From assembly GCF_004768545.1 (NCBI RefSeq), contig NZ_CP038634.1, positions 2,108,001 through 2,172,000 on the forward strand: DNA of 64,000 nucleotides, written 5' to 3'. The first letter of the stretch is position 1, and each line of letters starts with the position of its first letter. The notes under the pieces are model-generated. The model ran no database searches, had not been told where the DNA came from, and was given only the letters and a program-made list of their open reading frames with translations. This DNA comes from Cupriavidus oxalaticus. GTDB lineage: Bacteria; Pseudomonadota; Gammaproteobacteria; Burkholderiales; Burkholderiaceae. A program made the position numbers and the translations under genes. This document shows, piece by piece, positions 1 to 8,158 of this stretch.

Positions 1-295
1 GCAGCGAAAGTCCCAGGCTGACGTTGAGTTCGACGCGGTCGCTGTCGAACAGCTTGCCGCGCACGCCATTGCGGTCGGCGCGCAGGTGCTCGCCACGGTA
101 GATGAAATAGGGCACGGGAAACAGCAGGCTGGCGCGTTGGTCCGAGCCACGGTAGTGCGGCACGGTGATGCCGCCGAGGCCGAGCCCGACTTCCCAAAGC
201 GGTCGTTCTACCTCATCGAGATCCTGTGCCGCGCAGGTCGTGCCAAATGCCGCGGCGGCGAGCGCCAGCGCGCCGCAACGCCTGCATCGCCGCAT
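1..295 (-). CDS. MipA/OmpV family outer-membrane protein, N-terminal part
   Basis: The first 98 codons of a gene that runs off the left edge of the window. The protein opens with a signal peptide (basic MRRCRRCGA, then an alanine-rich core, cut near CAAQ), followed by WEVGLGLGGITVPHYRGS and LLFPVPYFIYRGEHLRADR. These are the conserved first beta-strands of the MipA/OmpV family, which includes outer-membrane barrels and the MltA-interacting scaffold MipA. The start is the ATG read from position 295. The family is clear from this stretch, but whether the protein binds murein enzymes cannot be judged. The upstream 313 bases up to 608 carry no gene that I can support; only the terminator at 588-607 is visible there. 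Confidence 0.8.
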   Translation of the reverse strand, partial: MRRCRRCGALALAAAAFGTTCAAQDLDEVERPLWEVGLGLGGITVPHYRGSDQRASLLFPVPYFIYRGEHLRADRNGVRGKLFDSDRVELNVSLGLSL

Positions 296-587
296 ATCGT
301 ACCGGGGAGATTGCGCGCCCTGCAAAATTTACACGCCTGCCAGGCCGTGCGGCCCTTTTCAGCGCACCGGGTCGGGAGGCGCCACCACGCTGACGCCATG
401 CACATGCACCATCTTCCCGCCCCGCCATCCTGGAATCGGGTGTTTGGCAATACTGGCAGGTGTGCGCACGGTAACTCTCCTCTGCGGGCCGATGTGCCAG
501 CGCAGGCGCAAGTGCCGTACCCACTCGCGCGGCGGCGTGAGGGCTTCATACCCTACACACTGTCAGTGGCATGAGCAAAATCACAAA

Positions 588-607
588 GGGCCGCCCAGCG
601 GCGGCCC
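588..607 (-). terminator. Rho-independent terminator after the small membrane peptide gene
   Basis: An 8-bp perfect GC stem (GGGCCGCC / GGCGGCCC) with a 4-base loop, followed on the minus strand by TTTGTGATTTT. It begins 1 base after the stop codon of the 37-residue gene at 609-722, so it is well placed to end that transcript. Confidence 0.7.
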
Positions 608-608
608 G

Positions 609-722
609 TCACGAGCGGTCGTCTTTCCGGCCGTTCCAGCCGGGCGGATAGAGCGGATGACGCAACGCGGCATACACCAGAACCACGGCTGCCACGGCGG
701 TGATCCAGTCGAGCAGGTCCAT
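609..722 (-). CDS. Small single-span membrane protein, 37 aa (KdpF-like)
   Basis: A 37-codon gene, too short for most gene finders. It has an excellent ribosome binding site (AAGGAGG, 5 bases before the ATG read from 722) and a rho-independent terminator directly after the stop, so it looks like a self-contained transcription unit. The peptide is one hydrophobic helix (residues about 5-18, WITAVAAVVLVYAAL) followed by a short charged tail RKDDRS. The pattern resembles KdpF-type peptides, which stabilise the Kdp potassium ATPase, but no kdpABC genes lie in the window, so a Kdp role is only a guess. An orphan stress or transport-modulating micropeptide is as likely. Confidence 0.6.
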   Translation of the reverse strand: MDLLDWITAVAAVVLVYAALRHPLYPPGWNGRKDDRS

Positions 723-878
723 AACCCTCCTTGCGGCCCCCGGTGACTGGCATGCCCGGGGGAACGCTTCCACCATAGTCGAGCCATGGCTGCAGGGGAA
801 TGAAGGTGTACGCAGAACCATATGCAAGCGGCGATGGCCAGCCAAGGTCGGTGCAACGTAGCAGCGGGGCCAGCGGCA

Positions 879-1331
879 TCAGTGCTCCGGTGGCGGCACG
901 GTCACGCCACATTCCTGCGCCACGGCCAGCAGCTTGTCGAAATCCGGTGCGCCGGGCGCGATTTCCTCATCCAGCCGCGTGAACAGGCGCGAGGCGTTGC
1001 CGTTGTGGCTGGTGACCGAAACCATTTCGCCGCCCCCGGCGCCGAAACGGAAGTAGTGGACCGTGCCCGCCGGCACATGGACAAAGGTGCCGGCGACCGC
1101 CTGGAAGGCCTGCCCGCCATAGCCGATCTCGATCGTCCCGCGGGTCACGAAGAACGATTCGTCCCAGTCATGGCAATGCGGCGGTGGGCCGGTGCCTTCG
1201 TCGCCCTGCTGCAGGAAGACCTCGTAGCCCTGCGTGGCGGCGTTGGAGGCGAGCACGGTGATCTTCTCTCCAACTACGTTGAGCGCGCGCGCATAGGCGT
1301 CCGGCGTTACCACAAAGGGTTCTGGCTTCAT
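879..1331 (-). CDS. Cupin-domain protein, 150 aa
   Basis: A cytoplasmic single-domain cupin with no signal peptide. The first cupin motif, with its metal ligands, is PPPHCHDWDESFFVTRG (about residues 49-65: two His and one Glu), and the second is GTFVHVPAGTVHYF (about 81-94, closing His). A bound divalent metal is therefore expected. The ATG at 1331 has GGAGG 8 bases upstream. The preceding region (FVVTPDAYARALNVVGEKITVLA) resembles quercetinase/dioxygenase-like cupins found as single genes in Burkholderiaceae. The substrate is unknown; it could be an oxygenase, an isomerase or a small-molecule sensor. It is divergent from the secreted cupin at 1564. Confidence 0.75.
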   Translation of the reverse strand: MKPEPFVVTPDAYARALNVVGEKITVLASNAATQGYEVFLQQGDEGTGPPPHCHDWDESFFVTRGTIEIGYGGQAFQAVAGTFVHVPAGTVHYFRFGAGGGEMVSVTSHNGNASRLFTRLDEEIAPGAPDFDKLLAVAQECGVTVPPPEH

Positions 1332-1563
1332 GATGCGCGCCTCCGTTTGTCGGGACCTGGATCCGGGAATGGCAGCGGCGCCCCGCGCCGGGGTGCCGTG
1401 GTGTCAGCCTATTCTAGGCGCGGGAAACGGGCTGTCCTAGTGGATCTCCATGCGCATCGGTGCCGGCCTGGGTCGGCATGCACTGGCGGCGGCCATGCCA
1501 GCCAACTACGCTTTGTTGCAGGCGCCGCCGAGGCGCCGCAGTCCCCATCCAGCAGGAGATACC

Positions 1564-2025
1564 ATGCCGCAGCGCATCCACAACATCAAGCAATCGCACG
1601 AGCTGTTCAACGGCATGAAGCGCGCCAGACCATACGGCATCGTCGCGCTGGTGCTCAGCGGACTGCTGGCCCTGCAGCCGGCGGTGGCGGCACCCCCGGA
1701 AGCCAAGGTCACGCTGCTGACGACCGAGCCCTTGCCGCAATACCCGGGCAAGGAAGTGCAGATCATCATGGTGGAATATCCGCCCGGCGGTGCCGACCCG
1801 GTACATCGCCACGATGCGCATGGATTTATCTATGTGCTGGAAGGGACCATCGTGATGGGCGTCAGGGGCGGCAAGGAAGTTACGCTGACCGCCGGCCAGA
1901 CCTGGCACGAAGGCCCTGACGATATCCACTCGGTGGGGCACAACGCCAGCAAGACGCAGCCGGCGAAGTTCCTGGTAATGCTGCTGAAGAACAAGGGGGC
2001 GCCGATACTGACGCCGGTGAAGTAG
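1564..2025 (+). CDS. Exported cupin-domain protein, 153 aa
   Basis: A cupin protein with an export signal. The chosen ATG at 1564 follows AGGAGA at 6 bases; a second ATG at 1615 would give a more ordinary signal peptide (MKRARPYGIVALVLSGLLAL, cleavage near AVAA). The cupin core reads DPVHRHDAHGFIYVLEGTI with metal-ligand histidines, and the second motif GQTWHEGPDDIHSVGHN. The length matches small periplasmic cupins. Having two cupin genes back to back (one cytoplasmic, one exported) may mean shared regulation, but nothing in the sequence identifies a substrate. The family call is firm and the function is unknown. Confidence 0.75.
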   Translation: MPQRIHNIKQSHELFNGMKRARPYGIVALVLSGLLALQPAVAAPPEAKVTLLTTEPLPQYPGKEVQIIMVEYPPGGADPVHRHDAHGFIYVLEGTIVMGVRGGKEVTLTAGQTWHEGPDDIHSVGHNASKTQPAKFLVMLLKNKGAPILTPVK

Positions 2026-2060
2026 GGCGCAACCGTGAGGACGACCGGCCCGGCGAGCCC

Positions 2061-2996
2061 TCAGCTGCCGCACGCGTGGATCAGGAACTCCCGCAGCGCG
2101 TCGGCCGGCTTGCCCAGCTTGCGTCCCGGCTGCCACAGCATGCCGACCTCCATGTCCGGCACCGCGTTGGCGATGGGCCGGGCTTCGATCTGCTTGCCTT
2201 CCAGCGACCACGGCCGGTATACCATGTCGGACAGCACGGTGACGCCGAAGCCGTGCGCGACCAGCCCGCGCAGTGCCTCCATCGACCCGGTGCGGAAGGC
2301 GATATTGGGCGAGAGCCGCAGGCTGCGCCAGTAGCGCATGGTCGATTCCTCGGCCTCGTCGACCGTGATCAGGATGTACGGGTAAGCCGCGACGTCGCGC
2401 AGCGACGGCCGCTCGATGTCCAGCAGCGGATGGCTGGCCGAGGTCCACAGCTGGCGGCGCGAGCGCATCAGCGTGTGGCGCTTGAAGCGCTGCGGCCGTT
2501 CCAGGTTGGACAGCAGCGCGATCCCCAGCTCGATCTCGCCCGCCAGCACGGCGCGCTCGATATCCGGCCGGTCCATGTCAAGCAGGTCCAGCTCGATGTC
2601 CGGGTAGTTGGTGCGAAAGCGCGCCAGCAAGCCCGGCAGGAAGTAGCCGAGCACGGTATAGGAGGCGGCCAGGCGCACGCTGCCTTGCAGGCCGTGCACC
2701 TGGAAGCGCGGCTCGCGCAGCGCATCCTCGACCGAATCCAGGATCTGGCGCGCATGCTGGTAGAACAGGTGGCCTTCCGCCGTCAGCGTCACGCCGTGCG
2801 GGCGCCGCTCGAACAGCCGCACGGCCAGCCGCTGCTCCAGCGCCAGCACGGCGTTGGTCACCGCCGACTGCGACACATGCTCGGCCGTGGCCGCCATCGA
2901 GAACTGCCCGGTTTCCGCCGCCGCGACAAAGTAGCGGAACTGCCGCAATGTGATTTCCTTGGCAAGTCTCTCCGAGCTCTCGCGCGCCTTGGCCAT
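2061..2996 (-). CDS. LysR-family transcriptional regulator, probably of the indolepyruvate oxidoreductase gene
   Basis: A 311-residue LysR protein. The winged helix-turn-helix lies at about residues 18-77 (LRQFRYFVAAAETGQFSMAA, then SQSAVTNAVLALEQRL), followed by a substrate-binding effector domain from about 105 on (VRLAASYTVLGYFLPGLLARF). It is divergent from the 1191-residue oxidoreductase at 3111 with a 114-bp gap. That gap holds an ATATC-N9-GATAT inverted repeat of T-N11-A type (3010-3030). Divergent placement and this box suggest that it controls the oxidoreductase and itself. The inducer is unknown; an aryl pyruvate or aromatic amino acid would fit. Confidence 0.85.
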   Translation of the reverse strand: MAKARESSERLAKEITLRQFRYFVAAAETGQFSMAATAEHVSQSAVTNAVLALEQRLAVRLFERRPHGVTLTAEGHLFYQHARQILDSVEDALREPRFQVHGLQGSVRLAASYTVLGYFLPGLLARFRTNYPDIELDLLDMDRPDIERAVLAGEIELGIALLSNLERPQRFKRHTLMRSRRQLWTSASHPLLDIERPSLRDVAAYPYILITVDEAEESTMRYWRSLRLSPNIAFRTGSMEALRGLVAHGFGVTVLSDMVYRPWSLEGKQIEARPIANAVPDMEVGMLWQPGRKLGKPADALREFLIHACGS

Positions 2997-3009
2997 GTAT
3001 GTCTCCGGG

Positions 3010-3030
3010 GATATCCGTTTTGCAGATATC
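3010..3030. promoter_or_regulatory. Candidate LysR-type operator between regulator and oxidoreductase gene
   Basis: GATATC occurs at 3010-3015 and again at 3025-3030, giving ATATC-N9-GATAT with the T-N11-A core of LysR boxes (T at 3014, A at 3026). It lies 13 bases from the LysR start and about 80 bases before the GTG of the oxidoreductase. The placement fits a LysR recognition site, but binding is inferred. Confidence 0.45.
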
Positions 3031-3110
3031 AGGTGTGGGAATTCTTGATTTTACGATAACCAGCGGGATTCCTACACTGCTCCGGACACCAGAATAAGCA
3101 CGGAGACATC

Positions 3111-6100
3111 GTGAACGCACCGCTACCCCACACCCTCCTCGACACCCTCGCCAGCGCCAGCCTGGACGACAAGTACACCCTGGACAAAGGCCGCGTCTAC
3201 ATGAGCGGGGTCCAGGCGCTGGTCCGCCTGCCGATGCTGCAGAAGGCGCGCGACCGCGCCGCCGGCCTGAACACGGCCGGCTTTATCTCCGGCTACCGCG
3301 GCTCGCCGCTGGGCGGTGTCGACCAGGCGCTGTGGAAGGCCAAGAAACACCTGGCGGACAACGATGTTGTGTTCCAGCCCGGCGTCAACGAAGACCTTGC
3401 CGCCACCGCGGTGTGGGGGTCGCAGCAAGTCAACCTGTTCCCCAACGCCTCGCGCGATGGCGTGTTCTCGATGTGGTATGGCAAGGGTCCGGGCGTGGAC
3501 CGGTCCATCGACGTGCTCAAGCACGCCAATTCGGCCGGCTCGTCGCGCCATGGCGGCGTGCTGCTGCTGGCCGGCGACGACCATGCCGCCAAGTCCTCCA
3601 CCGTCGCGCACCAGTCCGAGCACGTGCTGCAGGCCGCCGGCATCCCGGTGCTGTATCCGGCCAACGTGCAGGAATACCTCGACTACGGCCTGCACGGCTG
3701 GGCCATGAGCCGCTATTCCGGCCTGTGGGTGTCGATGAAGTGCGTCACCGATGTGGTCGAGTCGACCGCCTCGGTCGAGATCGACCCCGACCGCGTGCAG
3801 GTGGTGCTGCCGCAAGACTTTGCCATGCCGGCCGGCGGCCTCAATATCCGCTGGCCCGATACCCCGCTGGAACAGGAAGCGCGCCTGCTCGACCACAAGT
3901 GGTATGCGGCGCTCGCCTATGTCCGCGCGAACCGCCTGAACCGCGTGGTGCTCGATTCGCCCAATGCGCGCTTCGGCATCATGACCGCCGGCAAGGCTTA
4001 CCTGGACGTGCGCCAGGCGCTGGCCGACCTTGGCCTCGACGACGAGACCTGCGCCCGCATCGGCATTCGCGTCTACAAGGTAGGCTGCGTGTGGCCGCTG
4101 GAGGCGCATGGCGCGCGCGAGTTCGCCACCGGCCTGGAAGAAATCCTGGTGGTGGAAGAGAAGCGCCAGATCCTGGAATACGCGCTCAAGGAAGAGCTGT
4201 ACAACTGGCGTGAGGACGTGCGGCCCAAGGTGTTCGGCAAGTTCGACCAGCGCGGCAACGACGGCGGCGAATGGTCGGTGCCGCGCGGCAACTGGCTGCT
4301 GCCGGCGCACTACGAGCTGTCGCCGGCGCTGATCGCCAAGGCTATCGCCCGGCGCCTGGAGCGCTTCGACCTGCCGGAAGCCGTGCGCGCCCGCATCGCC
4401 GCGCGCGTCGCGGTGATCGAGGCCAAGGAGCGCGAGGCCGCGCAGCCGCGCATCTCGGCCGAGCGCAAGCCCTGGTTCTGCTCGGGCTGCCCGCACAACA
4501 CCTCCACGCGCGTGCCGGAAGGCTCGCGCGCGCTGGCCGGCATCGGCTGCCACTACATGACCTTGTGGATGGACCGCAATACCGACACCTTCAGCCAGAT
4601 GGGCGGTGAAGGGGTGGCGTGGACCGGCCAGATGCATTTCACCGGCGACAAGCACGTGTTCGCCAACCTGGGCGACGGCACCTATTTCCACTCGGGCCTG
4701 CTGGCGATCCGCGCCTCGATTGCGGCGAAGGCCAATATCACCTACAAGATCCTGTTCAATGACGCGGTGGCGATGACCGGCGGCCAGCCGATCGACGGCG
4801 TGCTGACCGTGCCGCAGATTGCCCACCAGGTGCTGGCCGAGGGCGCCAAGAAGCTGGTCGTCGTCACCGACGAGCCGCAGAAGTACGGCGACGGCAGCAT
4901 GCTGCCGTCCGGCGTGACGGTGTTCCATCGCGACCAGCTCGATGCCGTGCAGCTGGAGCTGCGCGACACCGAGGGCGTCACCGTCCTGATCTACGACCAG
5001 ACCTGCGCCACCGAGAAGCGCCGCCGCCGCAAGCGCGGCACGTATCCCGATCCGGCCAGGCGCGCCTTTATCAACGACGCTGTGTGCGAAGGCTGCGGCG
5101 ACTGCTCGGCCAAGTCCAACTGCCTGTCGGTGGAACCGCTGGAGACCGAACTGGGCACCAAGCGCCGGATCAACCAGTCGTCGTGCAACAAGGATTTCTC
5201 CTGCGTCAACGGCTTCTGCCCCAGCTTCGTCACCGCCGAGGGCGCGCAGGTGCGCAAGCCCGCGGCGGCGGGCGGCAAGGGCGCCGGCGCCGATTTCGAG
5301 GCGCTGCCGATGCCAACGCTTCCCGCGCTGGAACGGCCGTATGGCGTGCTGGTGACGGGCGTGGGCGGCACCGGCGTGGTGACCATCGGCGGCTTGCTCG
5401 GCATGGCCGCGCACCTGGAGCGCAAGGGCGTCACCGTGCTCGACATGGCAGGCCTGGCGCAGAAGGGCGGGGCGGTGATCAGCCACGTGCAGATCGCACC
5501 GGCGCCGCATGACCTGCATGCCACGCGTATCGCCACCGGCGACGCGCGGCTGGTGATCGGCGGCGACGCCATCGTCTCGGCCTCGGCCGAGGTGCTGTCC
5601 AAGACCCGGCACGGCGTGACCGCTGCGGTGGTCAACAGCGCCAACACCCCGACCGCCGAGTTCATCAAGAACCCGAAGTGGAAGTTCCCCGGCGCCAGCG
5701 CCGAGCAGGACCTGCGCAACAGCGTGGGCGAGGCCAGCGCGTTTATCGACGCCAGCGCCTGGGCCGTGACGCTGCTGGCCGATGCCATCTACTCCAACCC
5801 GCTGCTGCTCGGCTTTGCCTGGCAGAAAGGCTGGATCCCGCTGCAGCATGCCAGCCTGCTGCGCGCGATCGAACTCAACGGCGTGTCGGTCGACAAGAAC
5901 CGCCAGGCGTTCGAATGGGGCCGGTATCTCGCGCACCACGGCGAGGCTGCCGTGAAGGCGCTGCTGCCGGATGCGCCGGCGCAGACGGCCCACGTGGTGG
6001 CGTTGCCGCAGACGCTCGACACGCTGATCCGCAAGCGCGAGTCGATGCTGACCGACTACCAGAACGCCGCGTACGCCAGCCGCTACCGTGAAGCGGTCGA

Positions 6101-6686
6101 GCGTATCCGCGCCGCCGAGCAGAAGCTGGGCGCCGACCGCAAGCTGCCGCTGACCGAAGCGGTGGCGCGCAACCTGGCCAAGCTGATGGCGTACAAGGAC
6201 GAGTACGAGGTGGCGCGCCTGTACGCCGACCCGGCCTTCCTCGACAAGCTGCGCGCGCAGTTCGAAGGCGAGCCCGGCCGCGACTACCAGCTCAACTTCT
6301 GGCTGGCCCCGCCCACGCTGACGAATGCGGGCAAGACCGACAGCAAGGGCCATCCGGTGAAGCGCCGCTTCGGCCCGCGCACGCTGACCGCCTTCCGCCT
6401 GCTGGCCCGCCTGAAAGGCCTGCGCGGCACAGCGTTCGACGTGTTCGGCAAGACCGCGGAGCGTCGCGCCGAGCGCGCGCTGGTGGCCGACTACCTGGCC
6501 ATGGTCGACGAGTTCGCCGCCTCGCTGGGCGCCGACAAGCTCGACACCGCGCTGGCGCTGGCCACGTTGCCCGACGACATCCGCGGCTACGGCCATGTCA
6601 AGGAAGCCAGCATGCAGGCAGCGGCCGCGCGCCGCGAAGCACTGCTGGCGGAGTATCGCGGGGCGGCGCGCCGGGCCGCGGCCTGA
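3111..6686 (+). CDS. Indolepyruvate ferredoxin oxidoreductase family protein, alpha-beta-gamma fusion
   Basis: A 1191-residue enzyme predicted to decarboxylate aryl (indole-, phenyl-) pyruvates oxidatively to acyl-CoA using TPP and iron-sulfur clusters. The N-terminal third is the pyrimidine-binding half (GYRGSPLGGVDQALW near residue 60). The cysteine motif CSGCPHNTS is near 460. The TPP-binding core GDGTYFHSG with FNDAVAMTGGQP is near 520-560. A cysteine-rich ferredoxin-like segment (CEGCGDC, CNKDFSCVNGFCP) is near 660-705. The gamma-type domain GVGGTGVVTIGG is near 750. The start is GTG with GGAG 5 bases upstream. Length and order match the single-chain enzyme used by beta-proteobacteria in place of separate IorA/IorB subunits. 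It is monocistronic or followed by the small gene at 6781. Confidence 0.9.
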   Translation: MNAPLPHTLLDTLASASLDDKYTLDKGRVYMSGVQALVRLPMLQKARDRAAGLNTAGFISGYRGSPLGGVDQALWKAKKHLADNDVVFQPGVNEDLAATAVWGSQQVNLFPNASRDGVFSMWYGKGPGVDRSIDVLKHANSAGSSRHGGVLLLAGDDHAAKSSTVAHQSEHVLQAAGIPVLYPANVQEYLDYGLHGWAMSRYSGLWVSMKCVTDVVESTASVEIDPDRVQVVLPQDFAMPAGGLNIRWPDTPLEQEARLLDHKWYAALAYVRANRLNRVVLDSPNARFGIMTAGKAYLDVRQALADLGLDDETCARIGIRVYKVGCVWPLEAHGAREFATGLEEILVVEEKRQILEYALKEELYNWREDVRPKVFGKFDQRGNDGGEWSVPRGNWLLPAHYELSPALIAKAIARRLERFDLPEAVRARIAARVAVIEAKEREAAQPRISAERKPWFCSGCPHNTSTRVPEGSRALAGIGCHYMTLWMDRNTDTFSQMGGEGVAWTGQMHFTGDKHVFANLGDGTYFHSGLLAIRASIAAKANITYKILFNDAVAMTGGQPIDGVLTVPQIAHQVLAEGAKKLVVVTDEPQKYGDGSMLPSGVTVFHRDQLDAVQLELRDTEGVTVLIYDQTCATEKRRRRKRGTYPDPARRAFINDAVCEGCGDCSAKSNCLSVEPLETELGTKRRINQSSCNKDFSCVNGFCPSFVTAEGAQVRKPAAAGGKGAGADFEALPMPTLPALERPYGVLVTGVGGTGVVTIGGLLGMAAHLERKGVTVLDMAGLAQKGGAVISHVQIAPAPHDLHATRIATGDARLVIGGDAIVSASAEVLSKTRHGVTAAVVNSANTPTAEFIKNPKWKFPGASAEQDLRNSVGEASAFIDASAWAVTLLADAIYSNPLLLGFAWQKGWIPLQHASLLRAIELNGVSVDKNRQAFEWGRYLAHHGEAAVKALLPDAPAQTAHVVALPQTLDTLIRKRESMLTDYQNAAYASRYREAVERIRAAEQKLGADRKLPLTEAVARNLAKLMAYKDEYEVARLYADPAFLDKLRAQFEGEPGRDYQLNFWLAPPTLTNAGKTDSKGHPVKRRFGPRTLTAFRLLARLKGLRGTAFDVFGKTAERRAERALVADYLAMVDEFAASLGADKLDTALALATLPDDIRGYGHVKEASMQAAAARREALLAEYRGAARRAAA

Positions 6687-6780
6687 GCGCCGGCGTGCAA
6701 CCGGGAAAAGCCCGGGCTGGCCGGACCTGGCATGGTCCGGCCACAATCGGCTATCCTCCCGGCTGCACCCGGAGACTCCC

Positions 6781-7122
6781 TTGACGCAAGACCCCGCCTT
6801 CCACCGCAAGACCGCCACGGACGATGACCTGACGCTGCGCCGCGAGACCATCCGCTGGATGGCCGAGCTGCCCGACGCGGTCCGTCCGGTAGAACTGGGG
6901 CGGGCTTTCCCCCGCATCGTCAATACCGTCGCCGCCAAGTGGTTCGATGCGGTCGGATGCCGGCACTACCTGAACGGCCTGCAGTTCGACGACCGCGGCG
7001 GCCGCCAGGGCTTTTCGTTCGCGATCGTGCAGGAGATCGCCGCGCTGCGCGAGCATTTCGACGCGGTCTATCCGCCAGACCACGATGTCTGGCAGAAGGC
7101 CTTCGATGCCGGCCAGCGCTGA
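6781..7122 (+). CDS. Conserved hypothetical protein, 113 aa
   Basis: I do not recognise a named family with confidence. The start is a TTG at 6781 preceded by GGAGA; there is no ATG near the conserved beginning (TQDPAFHRKTATDDDLTLRR). The product is soluble and acidic-basic mixed, with no signal peptide or membrane segment. It contains RPVELGRAFPRIVNTVAAKW and a central LNGLQFDDRGGRQGFSF. Codon use matches its neighbours, which supports a real gene. It lies 94 bases after the large oxidoreductase on the same strand and may be co-transcribed with it. Confidence 0.6.
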   Translation: MTQDPAFHRKTATDDDLTLRRETIRWMAELPDAVRPVELGRAFPRIVNTVAAKWFDAVGCRHYLNGLQFDDRGGRQGFSFAIVQEIAALREHFDAVYPPDHDVWQKAFDAGQR

Positions 7123-7152
7123 CCCGGCTATCGGGTTTTAAGAACCATCGGC

Positions 7153-8020
7153 ATGAATAGCGCAGCGATCACTGCCGGGGGAGAAATGCCGGCGAGTTGC
7201 GCATCGTTATCTTTCGGCGGGAAAGTTATCGCCGGCGATTCCAACCTTGCCTTCAATCCTTTCCTGTATCCGAAGCTGCCGTACAACCCGTCGAAGGACC
7301 TGACCGGCGTGGCGATGCTGGCCAACTGCAAGTCATGCGCGAGCTGGGCGCACTGACCGACTGGGTGCAGGACCGCTACCGCGAGAGCATCCGCCCCGGC
7401 CGCCTGGTGCAGGAACTCGATCACGCCATGGCGGCGCTGATGGTCGAGGAAGCCGCCCGGCGCTTTCCCGGCGAGGACTTCGACATCCTCAAGTGCTGGA
7501 CGCTCACCGGCCCGGCCTCGGCCTCGCCGCATGGCGACGGCGCCGCGTGCGGATCGCGCATCGCCGAAGGCGACACCATCGTCAATCTCATACTGCCGCG
7601 GCTGAACGGCCTCTATGTCGAGAACGAGCGCACATGGTTCTGCGGCCGGCCCGGAGACGAGCAGGCGCGGCTCTACCAGGTCGCGGCCCGCGCGACCGAT
7701 GCCGCCGTCGCCTCCGCGGTGCCCGGCCGGCGCGTCTGCGACATGGACGCCGCCGCACAAGCGGTGATCGAAGCGGCCGGCTGCGGACAGTACGTGTTCC
7801 ACCGCACCGGGCATGCGGTCGGGCTGATGCTGCACGAGTATCCCGAAGACATGGCCTTCAACACGCGCGCGCTGCTGGCGGGAGAGGTGTATTCGTCGGA
7901 GCCGGGGCTGTACGTCTACGGGCTGGGCGGATTCCGGCTCGATGACACGGTCATCGTCGGGAAGTGCCCGAGGTGATCGTGAAGACGCCGAAGACGCTGG
8001 AGTACGCGACGGTGTTGTAG
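7153..8020 (+). pseudogene. Composite remnant: Bug/TctC binding-protein fragment joined to M24 peptidase fragment
   Basis: Two unrelated gene pieces are fused. Bases about 7215-7325 encode GDSNLAFNPFLYPKLPYNPS, an internal stretch of a Bug/TctC tripartite-tricarboxylate binding protein. At about 7325 this gives way, in another frame, to the C-terminal half of an M24 (creatinase/Xaa-Pro peptidase-like) protein, readable from the ATG at 7335: ELGALTDWVQDRYRE, SPHGDGAACG, FHRTGHAVGLMLHEYPED, EPGLYV. The M24 frame ends early at 7976 (VIVGKCPR). The expected last residues (EVIVKTPKTLEYATVL) follow in a shifted frame to the stop at 8018-8020. N-terminal halves of both proteins are missing. I read this as deletion plus frameshift, not a functional fusion. 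Confidence 0.8.
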
Positions 8021-8158
8021 GGGCCGACAAGGCAGGGCGGCGCCGGAAGCCGCAAACGCACAGACCAGACCCGGGACCACCCGCGCCTTCATTTTCCGAC
8101 ACTGTCATTGCGGCGTGATAACGTCGCGCGAGGCAAATTCCATGTGAAGGGAGCAGGC

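Noticed and set aside
3123..6938. A 1271-codon open frame on the minus strand
   Set aside because: It is the antisense shadow of the indolepyruvate oxidoreductase gene. Its product is rich in Arg, His and Gln with no family features, as expected from GC-rich codon complementarity.
8021..8158. Search for a promoter or RNA gene before the CorA-type gene
   Set aside because: Apart from the ribosome binding site, nothing such as an M-box-like magnesium riboswitch structure could be recognised by eye.
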